Source: JAYUHK01 sp043767025 (GTDB lineage: Bacteria; Bacteroidota; Bacteroidia; Chitinophagales; Saprospiraceae). Taken from it: a DNA stretch of 12,178 nucleotides. Made by a program: the position numbers and the translations under genes. The stretch spans positions 1 to 12,178 of the forward strand of contig JAYUHK010000166.1 in assembly GCA_043767025.1 (NCBI GenBank), given 5' to 3'. Below are positions 1-7,123 of the stretch, in pieces (position 1 is the first letter of the stretch; each line of letters begins with the position of its first letter). The notes beneath the pieces were generated by a model. The model searched no databases. It was not told the DNA's origin and worked only from the letters and a program-made list of their open reading frames with translations.

Positions 1-8
1 CCATATAT

Positions 9-43
9 TTTTCTATAAATGTTTGATGCCTTTGGCATCAGGT
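9..43. repeat. Palindromic repeat fragment at left edge
   Basis: The bases contain a perfect 7-base inverted repeat, TGATGCC (24-30) and GGCATCA (34-40), with a 3-base loop, preceded by TTTCTATAAATGTTTG. This arrangement resembles short dispersed palindromes that I recall from intergenic regions of Bacteroidota genomes, but only one copy is visible here and the window starts just before it. There is no T-tract right after the stem, so it is a poor intrinsic terminator. Read on the minus strand it gives a short open frame starting MPKAS that runs off the window; I do not consider it coding. Confidence 0.35.
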
Positions 44-233
44 TGTAATTTTCAATAATTTATGATGACTCAAAATTAAAAACTAAAAACTTATTACTAT
101 TTACACTCATTCCTTAATCATCGCTAATGTAAATATTTTTAATGAATTATTTCATTAAATGCGTAATTATTTTACCAAAAAGGGGTTTTATTTCAATATT
201 TCGGCGAATGGATAAGAAAAAGCGGTCATTAAT
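41..233. other. AT-rich intergenic stretch without a recognised gene
   Basis: This stretch between the edge repeat and the end of the DUF2805 gene is very rich in A and T and has stop codons in all frames at short intervals. I see no tRNA, no strong hairpin followed by a T-tract and no convincing promoter. It should hold the 3' untranslated region of the minus-strand DUF2805 gene. Confidence 0.5.
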
Positions 234-518
234 TTACCTTTTACTTATTTTATTGTGTGTAATAGTTCGTTGCAGACTACACTTGAACCGCTCAATGTCC
301 TCCGACCTTTTATAAAGGTGTTTTTGACTTACGCCACTATGGACGCGCTTGCGCCAGAGGTTGAAACTTCCCCTTTTGAGTTCTTTCCGCATCAAGGCGA
401 CCACCTCGTTTTCGCTCATCTCGAACTGCATTTTAATTGCCTCAAAGGGAGTTCGGTCTTCCCAAGCCATCTCGATAATTCTATCAATATCAATGACAGA
501 CAGTATTTTTTTTTCCAT
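234..518 (-). CDS. DUF2805 / TIGR03643 family small protein
   Basis: The 94-residue protein looks like the TIGR03643/DUF2805 family, a short conserved family of unknown function found in Bacteroidota and other bacteria. The family-like core runs from about residue 9 to 70: an acidic helix (IDRIIEMAWEDRTPFEAI), a second helix with SENEVVALMRKEL, then a basic stretch with FNLWRKRVHSG and KH. The middle resembles a helix-turn-helix, so nucleic-acid binding is possible, but that is inference. The last 20 residues are basic and probably disordered. The ATG at 518 is the natural start because the conserved region begins right after it. The gene diverges from the YdeI-like gene and has its own -7 box at 603-610. 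Function is unknown; the family call rests on remembered sequence features. Confidence 0.8.
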   Translation of the reverse strand: MEKKILSVIDIDRIIEMAWEDRTPFEAIKMQFEMSENEVVALMRKELKRGSFNLWRKRVHSGVSQKHLYKRSEDIERFKCSLQRTITHNKISKR

Positions 519-602
519 ATTTCAAATTTTTTTTACAAAAAAAGTAACGTAAATTACTATTTTTCGACAGAGGAATCTATTTTTTTAGGAATGTATCTAA
601 CA

Positions 603-610
603 CAAAATTA
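603..610 (-). promoter_or_regulatory. -7 promoter box for the DUF2805 gene
   Basis: Read on the minus strand the bases are TAATTTTG, a full match to the Bacteroidota -7 consensus TAnnTTTG. No clear TTG is present at the -33 distance. Transcription would start near 596, giving a leader of about 78 bases. The box lies 11 bases from an oppositely oriented box at 622-629. Confidence 0.45.
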
Positions 611-621
611 GAAAAAATTAT

Positions 622-629
622 TACTTTTG
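622..629 (+). promoter_or_regulatory. -7 promoter box for the YdeI-like gene
   Basis: The bases TACTTTTG match TAnnTTTG in full and are followed by CGAAG, a common context for Bacteroidota transcription starts. No TTG is seen at the -33 position. The leader to the ATG at 700 would be about 64 bases. An AAGG that could act as a weak ribosome binding site lies shortly before that ATG. Confidence 0.5.
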
Positions 630-699
630 CGAAGCCTTTATCAAATATTATTTATGACAAACAACAAATTTTTGGGTAAATAACCTTCAAGGTAGCGCA

Positions 700-1347
700 A
701 TGGACATCAAAGTTGGTATATTTTTGGAAAAAGCTACAAAGTGGCGACAGGAATTGGAGCATTTGAGAACCATCATTCTCGATTGCGGGCTGACCGAAGA
801 GTGGAAGTGGCGCGTACCTTGCTACACGCTACAAGATAGCAATATAGTGTTGATAAATAGCTTCAAAGATTACTGTGCAGTCGGATTTTTTAAGGGCGTT
901 TTGCTCAAAGATTCCGAAGGTATTTTGTACCAACAGACCGAAAATTCGCAGTCGGCACGCCTGATTCGATTTTCTAATTTGCAGGAAATAACGGAGTCGG
1001 AATCTGTTTTAAAGTCGTATATCCGAGAGGCGATGGAGATAGAAAAAGCTGGACTAAAAGTAGCGTTCAAAAAAAATACAGAACTCGTATTTTTGGAAGA
1101 GTTACAAACAAAATTAGATGAAATCCCAGACTTCAAAACCGCATTTTACGCCCTAACTCCCGGTCGGCAAAGAGCCTATGACCTTTATTTTTCTGCCCCC
1201 AAGCAATCCCAAACTCGGTATTCAAGGATTGAAAAATACACCCAACAAATTCTCGAAGGAAAAGGAATCAATGACTGTACTTGTGGATTATCAAAAAAAT
1301 TTCCATATTGTGACGGCTCACATAAAGAACTAAAATTAATAAAATAA
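700..1347 (+). CDS. YdeI/OmpD-associated family protein with C-terminal CDGSH iron-sulfur motif
   Basis: This 215-residue cytoplasmic protein has two parts. Residues about 15-115 match the DUF1801/YdeI N-terminal fold, with WKWRVPCYT at 35-43 and the aromatic-rich YCAVGFFKG at 58-66. Residues about 130-185 match the OmdA (bacteriocin-protection, YdeI/OmpD-associated) region, with LTPGRQRAYDLYFSAPKQSQTR ending in a conserved RIEK. After this comes a complete CDGSH signature, C-x-C-x2-S-x3-P-x-C-D-G-S-H, with ligands C193, C195, C204 and H208. In mitoNEET-type proteins these three cysteines and one histidine bind a redox-active [2Fe-2S] cluster. The tail is short (about 23 residues), shorter than a full CDGSH domain of about 40. 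The role of YdeI-type proteins is poorly known; cluster binding here is inferred. The DUF2490 gene follows 35 bases downstream and may be cotranscribed. Confidence 0.85.
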   Translation: MDIKVGIFLEKATKWRQELEHLRTIILDCGLTEEWKWRVPCYTLQDSNIVLINSFKDYCAVGFFKGVLLKDSEGILYQQTENSQSARLIRFSNLQEITESESVLKSYIREAMEIEKAGLKVAFKKNTELVFLEELQTKLDEIPDFKTAFYALTPGRQRAYDLYFSAPKQSQTRYSRIEKYTQQILEGKGINDCTCGLSKKFPYCDGSHKELKLIK

Positions 1348-1382
1348 AAATTTAACAAATTATTAACTTTTTTTACACTGTA

Positions 1383-2057
1383 ATGAAAAATAAAATTATA
1401 TTATTCGCTCTGCTTTTGATAAGCAATATTTCGCTGGCGCAAAAATCAGATACTGGCAACTGGTTTATTTACTTTGGCAATCAAGCCATCAATAAAAAAT
1501 GGAATTGGTGGAACGAAGTTCAGTACCGCAATTACAATATTGCAGGCGATTTGCAGCAGCTAATCCTGCGAACTGGCATTGGCTACAACCTTACTGAAAA
1601 TAATAATAACCTGCTTTTGGGCTACGCTTTCGTCAATGCGCAGCGATATGTGACCAACTCTTCTGACAAAATAGCCTCCAACGAACACCGTCTTTATCAA
1701 CAATTTGTCACTCGCCAAAACTTTGGTAGAGTATTCGTGCAGCACCGATATCGGGTAGAGGAGCGTTTTTTACAAGATAATTTTCAGATGCGTTTTCGCT
1801 ATTTTTTATCTTTGAATGTTCCGCTAAACCACAAAACGATGATACAAAATACCTGCTATCTTTCTGCTTACGACGAGATATTTATCAACGGACAAAACAG
1901 TCTTTTCGACCGCAACCGTTTGTATGGAGCGTTGGGTTATGTCATCAACAAGAATGTGAGAGTAGAATTGGGTTTTATGGCTCAAACACTTGAAAAAACC
2001 AATCGCAACCAATTTCAGATTGTAGTATTCAATAATTTACCACTTTATAGTAATTAA
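1383..2057 (+). CDS. DUF2490 outer-membrane beta-barrel protein
   Basis: The 224-residue product begins with a clear signal peptide: lysines, then a hydrophobic run, then SLAQ, with likely cleavage after A19 and a mature start at Q20. The mature part shows the DUF2490 pattern: WFIYFGNQ and the tryptophan-rich KWNWWNEVQYRNYN near residues 27-52, alternating hydrophobic strands throughout, HRLYQQF, the HRYRVEERF strand, FRYFLSLNVPL, and an end rich in aromatic residues typical of Bacteroidota barrels. The family is thought to sit in the outer membrane; substrate or function is unknown. The start is fixed by the signal peptide. The gap of 35 bases to the YdeI-like gene suggests a shared transcript, although TAACTTTT at about 1363 is one base short of a -7 box. 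It converges with the permease gene over 90 bases without a clear terminator. Confidence 0.85.
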   Translation: MKNKIILFALLLISNISLAQKSDTGNWFIYFGNQAINKKWNWWNEVQYRNYNIAGDLQQLILRTGIGYNLTENNNNLLLGYAFVNAQRYVTNSSDKIASNEHRLYQQFVTRQNFGRVFVQHRYRVEERFLQDNFQMRFRYFLSLNVPLNHKTMIQNTCYLSAYDEIFINGQNSLFDRNRLYGALGYVINKNVRVELGFMAQTLEKTNRNQFQIVVFNNLPLYSN

Positions 2058-2147
2058 ATTATTTTTTGGCAGAATATACTATCGTAAAAATATTTTAGAA
2101 AAAGACGAATTTACGTTCAACTTTTGCTCCGAAATGGATTTATTAAT

Positions 2148-3206
2148 TTACACCAATTCCAATCGAGGGTCTAAATAAGTATTCAATAAGTCCGACAAAA
2201 TATTTATAATTACGAATATCAGTGACGTAAAAATTATCGCTCCCAGCACTACGGGAAGGTCAAAATTGAGCAGCGCATTGACCGTCAAGTCGCCAATTCC
2301 TTTGAAGTTGAAAACACTTTCTACAAAAAAAGCTCCAGCCAACAGCGACGCCATCCACCCAGAGATAGACGTGATGAGCGGATTTATGGCGTTGCGCAGC
2401 GCGTGGCGAAAAAGCACGATTGAGCTTCTCAAACCTTTGGCTTTGGCAGTTTTTATGTAATTTTGCGAAAGATTTTCTATTACAATACTTCTTGTTAGCT
2501 GCGAAATAATTGCTACTGGTCGCAATCCAAGCGCAATCGTGGGCAGAATTAGATTTTTCCAAACGATAATTTCGTTCCCAAAATCATCGTACTCAAAAAT
2601 ACTGCCCTGCAAATTCAAATTTGTGACATGGCTAAAATAGTATCCAAAAAATAATGCCAACAACATAGCGGCGACATAAGTGGGCAGCGAATACCCAATC
2701 ACAGACAATGTGTTGATGAAAAAATCAATTACCGTATTTTGATGTACCGCCGATATTACACCAAGAGATACACCCAAAATTATTGCAATAAAAATGGCAA
2801 ACAGTGACAGGATTAAAGTCTTCGGAAATGCACTTGCAATCATTGTAGTTACAGATTCTCCCGTTTGAAAAGAATTTCTCAAATAAGGGAATTTAAGAAC
2901 AACTGAAATTTTAGCAGCCTGAAACAGTACAAACTTTGAATACGGTAACTTGTCTAAATCCGTAGATGTATGAACAGAAATTGGCGAAATATCATTCAAA
3001 TAGCTGCATAATTGCACATAAAGCGGCTGGTTCAGTCCTAATTGGTTTCTTTTAAATTCTAATGTTTTTTGGTCTGTTCGCTGCCCAAATGTCAATCGCG
3101 CTGGGTCAATCGGTGCTAAAAAAATAATAGAACTTAACAAAACTGTGACAGAAAATACTACTAACAATCCGTACAATATTTTTTTCAGAATGTATTTCAA
3201 GTTCAT
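2148..3206 (-). CDS. ABC transporter permease, OppB/DppB type
   Basis: The 352-residue inner-membrane protein matches the binding-protein-dependent transport permease family of dipeptide/oligopeptide importers. An N-terminal membrane segment (about residues 8-31) is followed by APIDPAR and the LGLNQPLYVQ motif typical of OppB/DppB. A periplasmic region of about 90 residues comes next, then five more hydrophobic segments (about 128-155, 165-190, 217-240, 280-297, 318-342). The coupling loop that contacts the ATPase is visible at 249-277, YIKTAKAKG followed by FRHALRNAINP (the EAA-type loop). The C-terminus LDPR is also typical. It follows selD by 14 bases and is the last gene of the probable operon. 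No OppC/DppC partner, ATPase or binding protein lies in the window. Peptide or nickel-type substrates are usual for the family; a role in selenium supply is only a guess from context. Confidence 0.9.
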   Translation of the reverse strand: MNLKYILKKILYGLLVVFSVTVLLSSIIFLAPIDPARLTFGQRTDQKTLEFKRNQLGLNQPLYVQLCSYLNDISPISVHTSTDLDKLPYSKFVLFQAAKISVVLKFPYLRNSFQTGESVTTMIASAFPKTLILSLFAIFIAIILGVSLGVISAVHQNTVIDFFINTLSVIGYSLPTYVAAMLLALFFGYYFSHVTNLNLQGSIFEYDDFGNEIIVWKNLILPTIALGLRPVAIISQLTRSIVIENLSQNYIKTAKAKGLRSSIVLFRHALRNAINPLITSISGWMASLLAGAFFVESVFNFKGIGDLTVNALLNFDLPVVLGAIIFTSLIFVIINILSDLLNTYLDPRLELV

Positions 3207-3220
3207 TTATTTTGTTTTTA

Positions 3221-4279
3221 TTAGCTGACGTAAATTAATTTTTCGTCCAAAATATTTTTAAAATATCCAATAGACTGTAATTCTAAACCTTGCTCGGAGG
3301 ATATTTCCAAAAAATCAGCAATATTTTCACTTTCTACAGCTACCAATAAGCCGCCGCTTGTCTGCGGGTCAGCGAGAATATTTCTCTGAAAATTTGTAAT
3401 TTCTGCAATTTTGTGACCGTAGCTCTCCCAATTTCTTACTGTTCCACCCGGAATACAACCTTGCTCTAAATATTCGATAATAGTGTTTTTATCCAAAATA
3501 GGGATATTTTCAAACTGAATAACAGCAGAAAGTTGGCTGGCTTCGCACATCTCTGAAAGATGTCCAAGCAATCCGAACCCTGTCACATCTGTCATAGATT
3601 TTATATAATTTAGCGTACCATATATTTCACCGATTTTATTGAGTTTTAACATATTATTGATAGCCAGATTAGCGTGTTCGGCTTTTAATTCATCCTTTTT
3701 TTGGGCAGTTGTCAAAATACCTACACCGAGCGGTTTGGTCAAGAAAAGTTGGCAGTTGGCAGTTGCTCCACCATTTTTTTTGAGATGTTTTACTTTAACT
3801 TTTCCCGTAACCGCCAAGCCAAAAATCGGCTCTGGACTGTCAATACTATGACCACCAGCCAACGGAATACTGGCTTCGTGACAAGCACTTCGCGCGCCTT
3901 CGAGCATCGCATTTGCTACTTCGGGGGGAAGTTGGTTAATTGGAAATCCCAGAATTGCGATAGCCAATAGGGGAGTGCCGCCCATCGCATATATGTCACT
4001 GATAGCGTTGATTGATGCAATTTTTCCGAAGTCAAAAGCGTCATCAACGATGGGCATAAAAAAATCGGTCGTGCTTACAATCGCCGTCCCGTCGCCCAAG
4101 TCAAAAACGGCTGCGTCGTCGCGTTCTTCATTGCCGACCAACAAATTTGGAAATACGGCTTTGGAAGTGTCGGTATGTAAAATTTTGTCCAAAACTGCGG
4201 GCGAAATCTTGCAGCCACAACCCGCTCCGTGACTGTATTGGGTGAGTTTAAAATCTTTATAATTAACTTTTTGTGACAT
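3221..4279 (-). CDS. Selenide, water dikinase (selenophosphate synthase), cysteine form
   Basis: This enzyme converts selenide, ATP and water into selenophosphate, AMP and phosphate, the selenium donor for tRNA selenation and for selenocysteine synthesis. The 352-residue length is normal. The N-terminal glycine-rich loop SHGAGCGCK places C21 and K24 at the positions of the essential Cys17 and Lys20 of E. coli SelD, so this is a cysteine enzyme, not a selenoprotein. Further landmarks are ERDDAA at 52-57, TTDFF at 70-74, NAISDIYAMGG at 91-101, AGGHS at 141-145, DVTGFGLLGH at 231-240 and DPQTSGG near 312 (Mg-ATP binding and dimer interface in the family). The protein is closely similar to E. coli SelD over its whole length. 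It starts 5 bases after the stop of selU and is followed 14 bases later by a permease, which indicates one transcript. Confidence 0.97.
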   Translation of the reverse strand: MSQKVNYKDFKLTQYSHGAGCGCKISPAVLDKILHTDTSKAVFPNLLVGNEERDDAAVFDLGDGTAIVSTTDFFMPIVDDAFDFGKIASINAISDIYAMGGTPLLAIAILGFPINQLPPEVANAMLEGARSACHEASIPLAGGHSIDSPEPIFGLAVTGKVKVKHLKKNGGATANCQLFLTKPLGVGILTTAQKKDELKAEHANLAINNMLKLNKIGEIYGTLNYIKSMTDVTGFGLLGHLSEMCEASQLSAVIQFENIPILDKNTIIEYLEQGCIPGGTVRNWESYGHKIAEITNFQRNILADPQTSGGLLVAVESENIADFLEISSEQGLELQSIGYFKNILDEKLIYVS

Positions 4280-4284
4280 TATTT

Positions 4285-5310
4285 TTATTTATTAATATTT
4301 ATCAACAGTGACATAGCAATTTGACAAAAATTTTCATTTTCAAACTTAAAAGTCTGGATATTTTGTGATACATTAACTGCCAGACAGTGACTGTACGTTT
4401 TGTCGTAATACTGCAACGCTACGGCAGCCGCAGCCGCCAAGTCACCGCTCTCGACAGCCTGAATTGCATTTTTAAACTGCAATCCACCAATTTTTTTATG
4501 AATTTTTTGGAAGGAATTTATTAACATTTCAGAGCTATTCTCTTGATAATCAGCAATAATATTATTCACTCTGGTATCAAACGGAATATCTAAATCAATC
4601 AAGGTAGATGCTATCTTTTTGTCCCAAAAATGTTGAGGAATAGAATTTTTTCCGATGGTGCGGCTTTCGTTTTCTATCCAGATTCTTTTGGTGGGATTGA
4701 GGAAAAATAATTCTGTAAGTAACTGATTTTCAAACTGTTCTGTAGTTGGCTGCGGCAGGTTTTCTAATTCGCCGAAGGCAGAACCTTTGTGATTTGCTAT
4801 TTTTTCGAGGTCAATAACTTGCTCTCCCAACTGCGCCAACTCATGCAAAATATGTGTTTTTCCACTTCCCGTCTTTCCACCAAGCACCACAAACTCATAA
4901 GGCGACAAATCCAACTCGTTGAGCAAAAACTGGCGGTATTTTTTATAGCCACCTTCCAAAAGTCGCACTTCAAATCCAGCTAATTCGAGCAACCAAGCCA
5001 TGCTGCTGCTGCGCTTTCCGCCACGCCAACAATGGAGAACTACGGAGTTAGATTTTGAAAATTTTTTTGCTTTTTGTACAAATTGTGACAATTTAGGTCC
5101 TACCAATTCCAAACCTAACAACAATGCTTTTTCGGGGCTTGCATTTTTGTATTTTGTGCCGACTGCCGCTCGCTCCGCGTCAGAAAAAAGTGGAAGATTC
5201 CGCGCGCTGGGAACGTGACCTTGCAAAAATTCCGACGGACTTCTCACGTCAAAAATGCTTACTGAATCATTCAAATAAAGCAGTTGGGTAGGAGTAATTT
5301 TTTCTGCCAT
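4285..5310 (-). CDS. tRNA 2-selenouridine synthase (SelU/MnmH/YbbB)
   Basis: This enzyme acts on 2-thiouridine at the wobble position of tRNAs for Lys, Glu and Gln, adds a geranyl group and replaces sulfur with selenium from selenophosphate. The 341-residue protein has a rhodanese domain (about 1-130) with FDVRSPSEF at 20-28, the catalytic loop HCWRGGKRS with C94 (equivalent to Cys97 of E. coli), and the LLEGGYKKYR stretch. A P-loop domain follows, with Walker A GGKTGSGKT at 144-152, then IDLEKIANHKGSAFG (166-180) and IENESR, both hallmarks of the family. The length is slightly short of E. coli MnmH (364), with no motif missing. The ATG at 5310 is right before the rhodanese fold. SelD, which makes its selenium donor, is 5 bases downstream, strong functional coupling. 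Confidence 0.96.
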   Translation of the reverse strand: MAEKITPTQLLYLNDSVSIFDVRSPSEFLQGHVPSARNLPLFSDAERAAVGTKYKNASPEKALLLGLELVGPKLSQFVQKAKKFSKSNSVVLHCWRGGKRSSSMAWLLELAGFEVRLLEGGYKKYRQFLLNELDLSPYEFVVLGGKTGSGKTHILHELAQLGEQVIDLEKIANHKGSAFGELENLPQPTTEQFENQLLTELFFLNPTKRIWIENESRTIGKNSIPQHFWDKKIASTLIDLDIPFDTRVNNIIADYQENSSEMLINSFQKIHKKIGGLQFKNAIQAVESGDLAAAAAVALQYYDKTYSHCLAVNVSQNIQTFKFENENFCQIAMSLLININK

Positions 5311-5359
5311 AAGTTAGGTCGGACTGTGTGTGATTGTTGTAAAAAAAATACCAAAAACA

Positions 5360-5707
5360 CTACAAATGTAACTTGGCTTTTCTACCTAAAAGTACTTCTT
5401 TGGACTCCACTCGCTCGGGGTCTGGTACGCAACAATCGACTGGACACACTGCCGCACACTGCGGTTCTTCATGGAATCCGACACATTCCGTACACTTATC
5501 GGGTACGATATAATAAAAATCATTGGCGACCGGCGCGTGCTTAAAATCGCTATCTGTGACACTGCCATTTTCTAAATCATAGTCACCTTTGAGGCTCGTA
5601 CCGTCGCTGATTGCCCACTCCACACCGCCTTCATAGATGGCATTGTTGGGACATTCTGGCTCACAAGCTCCACAATTAATACATTCGTCTGTTATTACTA
5701 TCGCCAT
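5360..5707 (-). CDS. 2[4Fe-4S] ferredoxin, Allochromatium-type
   Basis: A small electron carrier of 115 residues with two cluster-binding motifs. The first is C9-x2-C12-x2-C15-x3-C19-P. The second is C72-x2-C75-x8-C84-x3-C88-P, followed by C92 and C93. The eight-residue spacing between the second and third cysteines of that motif and the C-terminal extension are the features of the Alvin-type ferredoxins, which have unusually low potentials. The 50-residue linker between the motifs (about 20-70) is acidic and longer than in the classic protein; similar long-linker versions occur in Bacteroidota. The gene starts 20 bases after a strong terminator and is followed after 49 bases by selU. Its redox partner is unknown; cotranscription with selU is inferred from direction and spacing. 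Confidence 0.92.
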   Translation of the reverse strand: MAIVITDECINCGACEPECPNNAIYEGGVEWAISDGTSLKGDYDLENGSVTDSDFKHAPVANDFYYIVPDKCTECVGFHEEPQCAAVCPVDCCVPDPERVESKEVLLGRKAKLHL

Positions 5708-5727
5708 AAAATGAGTATATTTTGGAT

Positions 5728-5765
5728 AAAAACCCTATTCGGTAGAGGTACCGAATAGGGTTTTT
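5728..5765 (-). terminator. Intrinsic terminator downstream of the TPR gene
   Basis: A perfect inverted repeat has 17-base arms (5728-5744 and 5749-5765) around a 4-base loop GAGG, with a core of ACCCTATTCGGTA, an A-tract on one side and a T-tract on the other. On the minus strand it lies 20 bases past the stop of the TPR gene, the normal place for a terminator. The stem also ends only 20 bases before the ferredoxin start, so readthrough would put the hairpin in the ferredoxin leader. Confidence 0.9.
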
Positions 5766-5785
5766 GTGACATCAATTTTTAGATT

Positions 5786-7123
5786 TTAATTCTTAAAATA
5801 AGAACTTTCGTTTTTGCCTTTTGCTTCTACTTTGTCAAATCGAGCTTTAAATTCTTTCGCTTTTTCGAGATCGCTTGTTTTTGCAAAAATCTCTTTCAGA
5901 GCGATTAAAGTATTTCTATCATTGGCGTTGTAGGATTCCGCTTTTTGAAAATACGGCAATGCTTGCCCAAAAATCTCTTTGATTTCGGCAGTCAATTTGT
6001 CGTATTTTTTTTGTCCCTCGCTGCTGTAATCATCGGCTAATTTTTGTAATTCCTTCGTTTTCGCAGCCGCTTTGTTGTAGTAAAGTGCGCCACAGCTGTA
6101 AAGTGCATCTACATATTTAGGGTCTTTTTTTAATGCTTGACCGTAATAATCGAGGGCAAAATCAAAGTTTTCTTTAGCTTTGACTTCGTTGCCAGCCGCC
6201 AAATTATTTTGGTACAGATTGTCATAAATATTGCCCAAAGTCAAATAAAGCGCTACATTGTTAGGTTCTTTTGAAATGGCTAATTTCAACTTATCCGTCA
6301 AAATATCCAACTTATTTTCCTTCAAATAATGATTGATTTCGCTAAAAAGCAAGCTCGAATCATCGGGAAATTTTTTCCGACCTTCTTCCAAGATTAAAAT
6401 TGCGGCAGCTTTGTCTTCATCATATTTCAACTTGTACAGATTTTCGTACACCGCAGGGTCGTTGTATTTTGCAGCATATAATTTCTCCAAAATCGGTCTT
6501 GCTTCTGCTTTCATGCCTGCACTGGTGGCGCAAATGCCCGCATAAAAGCGATATTTGCTGATTTCTTCCTCTGTGAGCGTGTTTTTTTCTCCGCTTGTTT
6601 TCAATATTTCCTGAATATCTACTACGGCAGCAAAACATTCGTAGGCAGATTTTACATTTTTTTCAGAATATTTGTCCGAACCCATGTTGCGCAAATGGTT
6701 GTTGCAATCTCTCAAACCCTTTACGGCATCGCCTTTTTCCCATTTTTTTTGTCCGAGTTCCAGTCCTTTTTTAAAAGCCTTGTAAGACTCCAAAGCTGCG
6801 TCCGGAAAAGCACTTTTGAACTCCATTTTTTTGGTAGCTGCGATGAGTTGATTGTTTTGATCCCTGTCACAAAGTGAGCTATAAATACTACCTTTTAGAT
6901 TTTGTGTTTTACAAAGTACTTTTGTGACATCGTTGGTGGCAGCAAAATCAATATTTTTTTTTGCTTCGTCCAATTTAGCAGAGCTTCCGTTGGGGTCAAG
7001 ATTGAAATTATCGTAGGCTTTGGAAGCTGATTTTAGAGCTTTCTCGGGGTCTGTAATTTCCTGTGCGTAGGTGTTGGAAAGTACAAAAATGAGCGACAAA
7101 AGGCTCAAACATAATTTTTTCAT
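5786..7123 (-). CDS. Secreted tetratricopeptide repeat (TPR) protein
   Basis: From the ATG at 7123 the product has 445 residues and begins with a typical signal peptide (MKKLCLSLLSLIFVLSNTYA, cleavage before Q21). An in-frame ATG at 7162 would put 13 residues in front of the lysines and is less likely. The rest is almost wholly helical and rich in K, A, E and Y. TPR-like units are recognisable at about 287-347 (NVALYLTLGNIYDNL, then ALDYYGQALKKDPKYVDAL, a textbook TPR junction) and at about 382-427 (ALPYFQKAESYNANDRNTL); weaker units probably fill residues 25-280. No enzyme motif is seen. Such periplasmic TPR proteins usually mediate protein contacts; the partner is unknown. A consensus promoter sits at 7299-7327 and a strong terminator follows the stop, so it is probably transcribed alone. 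Confidence 0.85.
   Translation of the reverse strand: MKKLCLSLLSLIFVLSNTYAQEITDPEKALKSASKAYDNFNLDPNGSSAKLDEAKKNIDFAATNDVTKVLCKTQNLKGSIYSSLCDRDQNNQLIAATKKMEFKSAFPDAALESYKAFKKGLELGQKKWEKGDAVKGLRDCNNHLRNMGSDKYSEKNVKSAYECFAAVVDIQEILKTSGEKNTLTEEEISKYRFYAGICATSAGMKAEARPILEKLYAAKYNDPAVYENLYKLKYDEDKAAAILILEEGRKKFPDDSSLLFSEINHYLKENKLDILTDKLKLAISKEPNNVALYLTLGNIYDNLYQNNLAAGNEVKAKENFDFALDYYGQALKKDPKYVDALYSCGALYYNKAAAKTKELQKLADDYSSEGQKKYDKLTAEIKEIFGQALPYFQKAESYNANDRNTLIALKEIFAKTSDLEKAKEFKARFDKVEAKGKNESSYFKN

Noticed and set aside
1..38. Open frame on the minus strand starting MPKAS and running off the left edge
   Set aside because: It is only about a dozen codons, coincides with the palindrome, and shows no sign of being a gene.
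255..611. Open frames on the plus strand opposite the DUF2805 gene
   Set aside because: The translations show no family features and lie antisense to a protein with a recognisable conserved core.
2058..2147. Terminator between the convergent DUF2490 and permease genes
   Set aside because: I found no inverted repeat of useful length followed by a T-tract in these 90 bases.
3221..4279. Selenocysteine in SelD
   Set aside because: The catalytic position is an ordinary cysteine codon and the reading frame is open throughout, so no in-frame TGA is read as Sec.
5284..5544. Plus-strand open frame across the ferredoxin gene
   Set aside because: It runs antisense to an unmistakable 2[4Fe-4S] ferredoxin and has no recognisable features.
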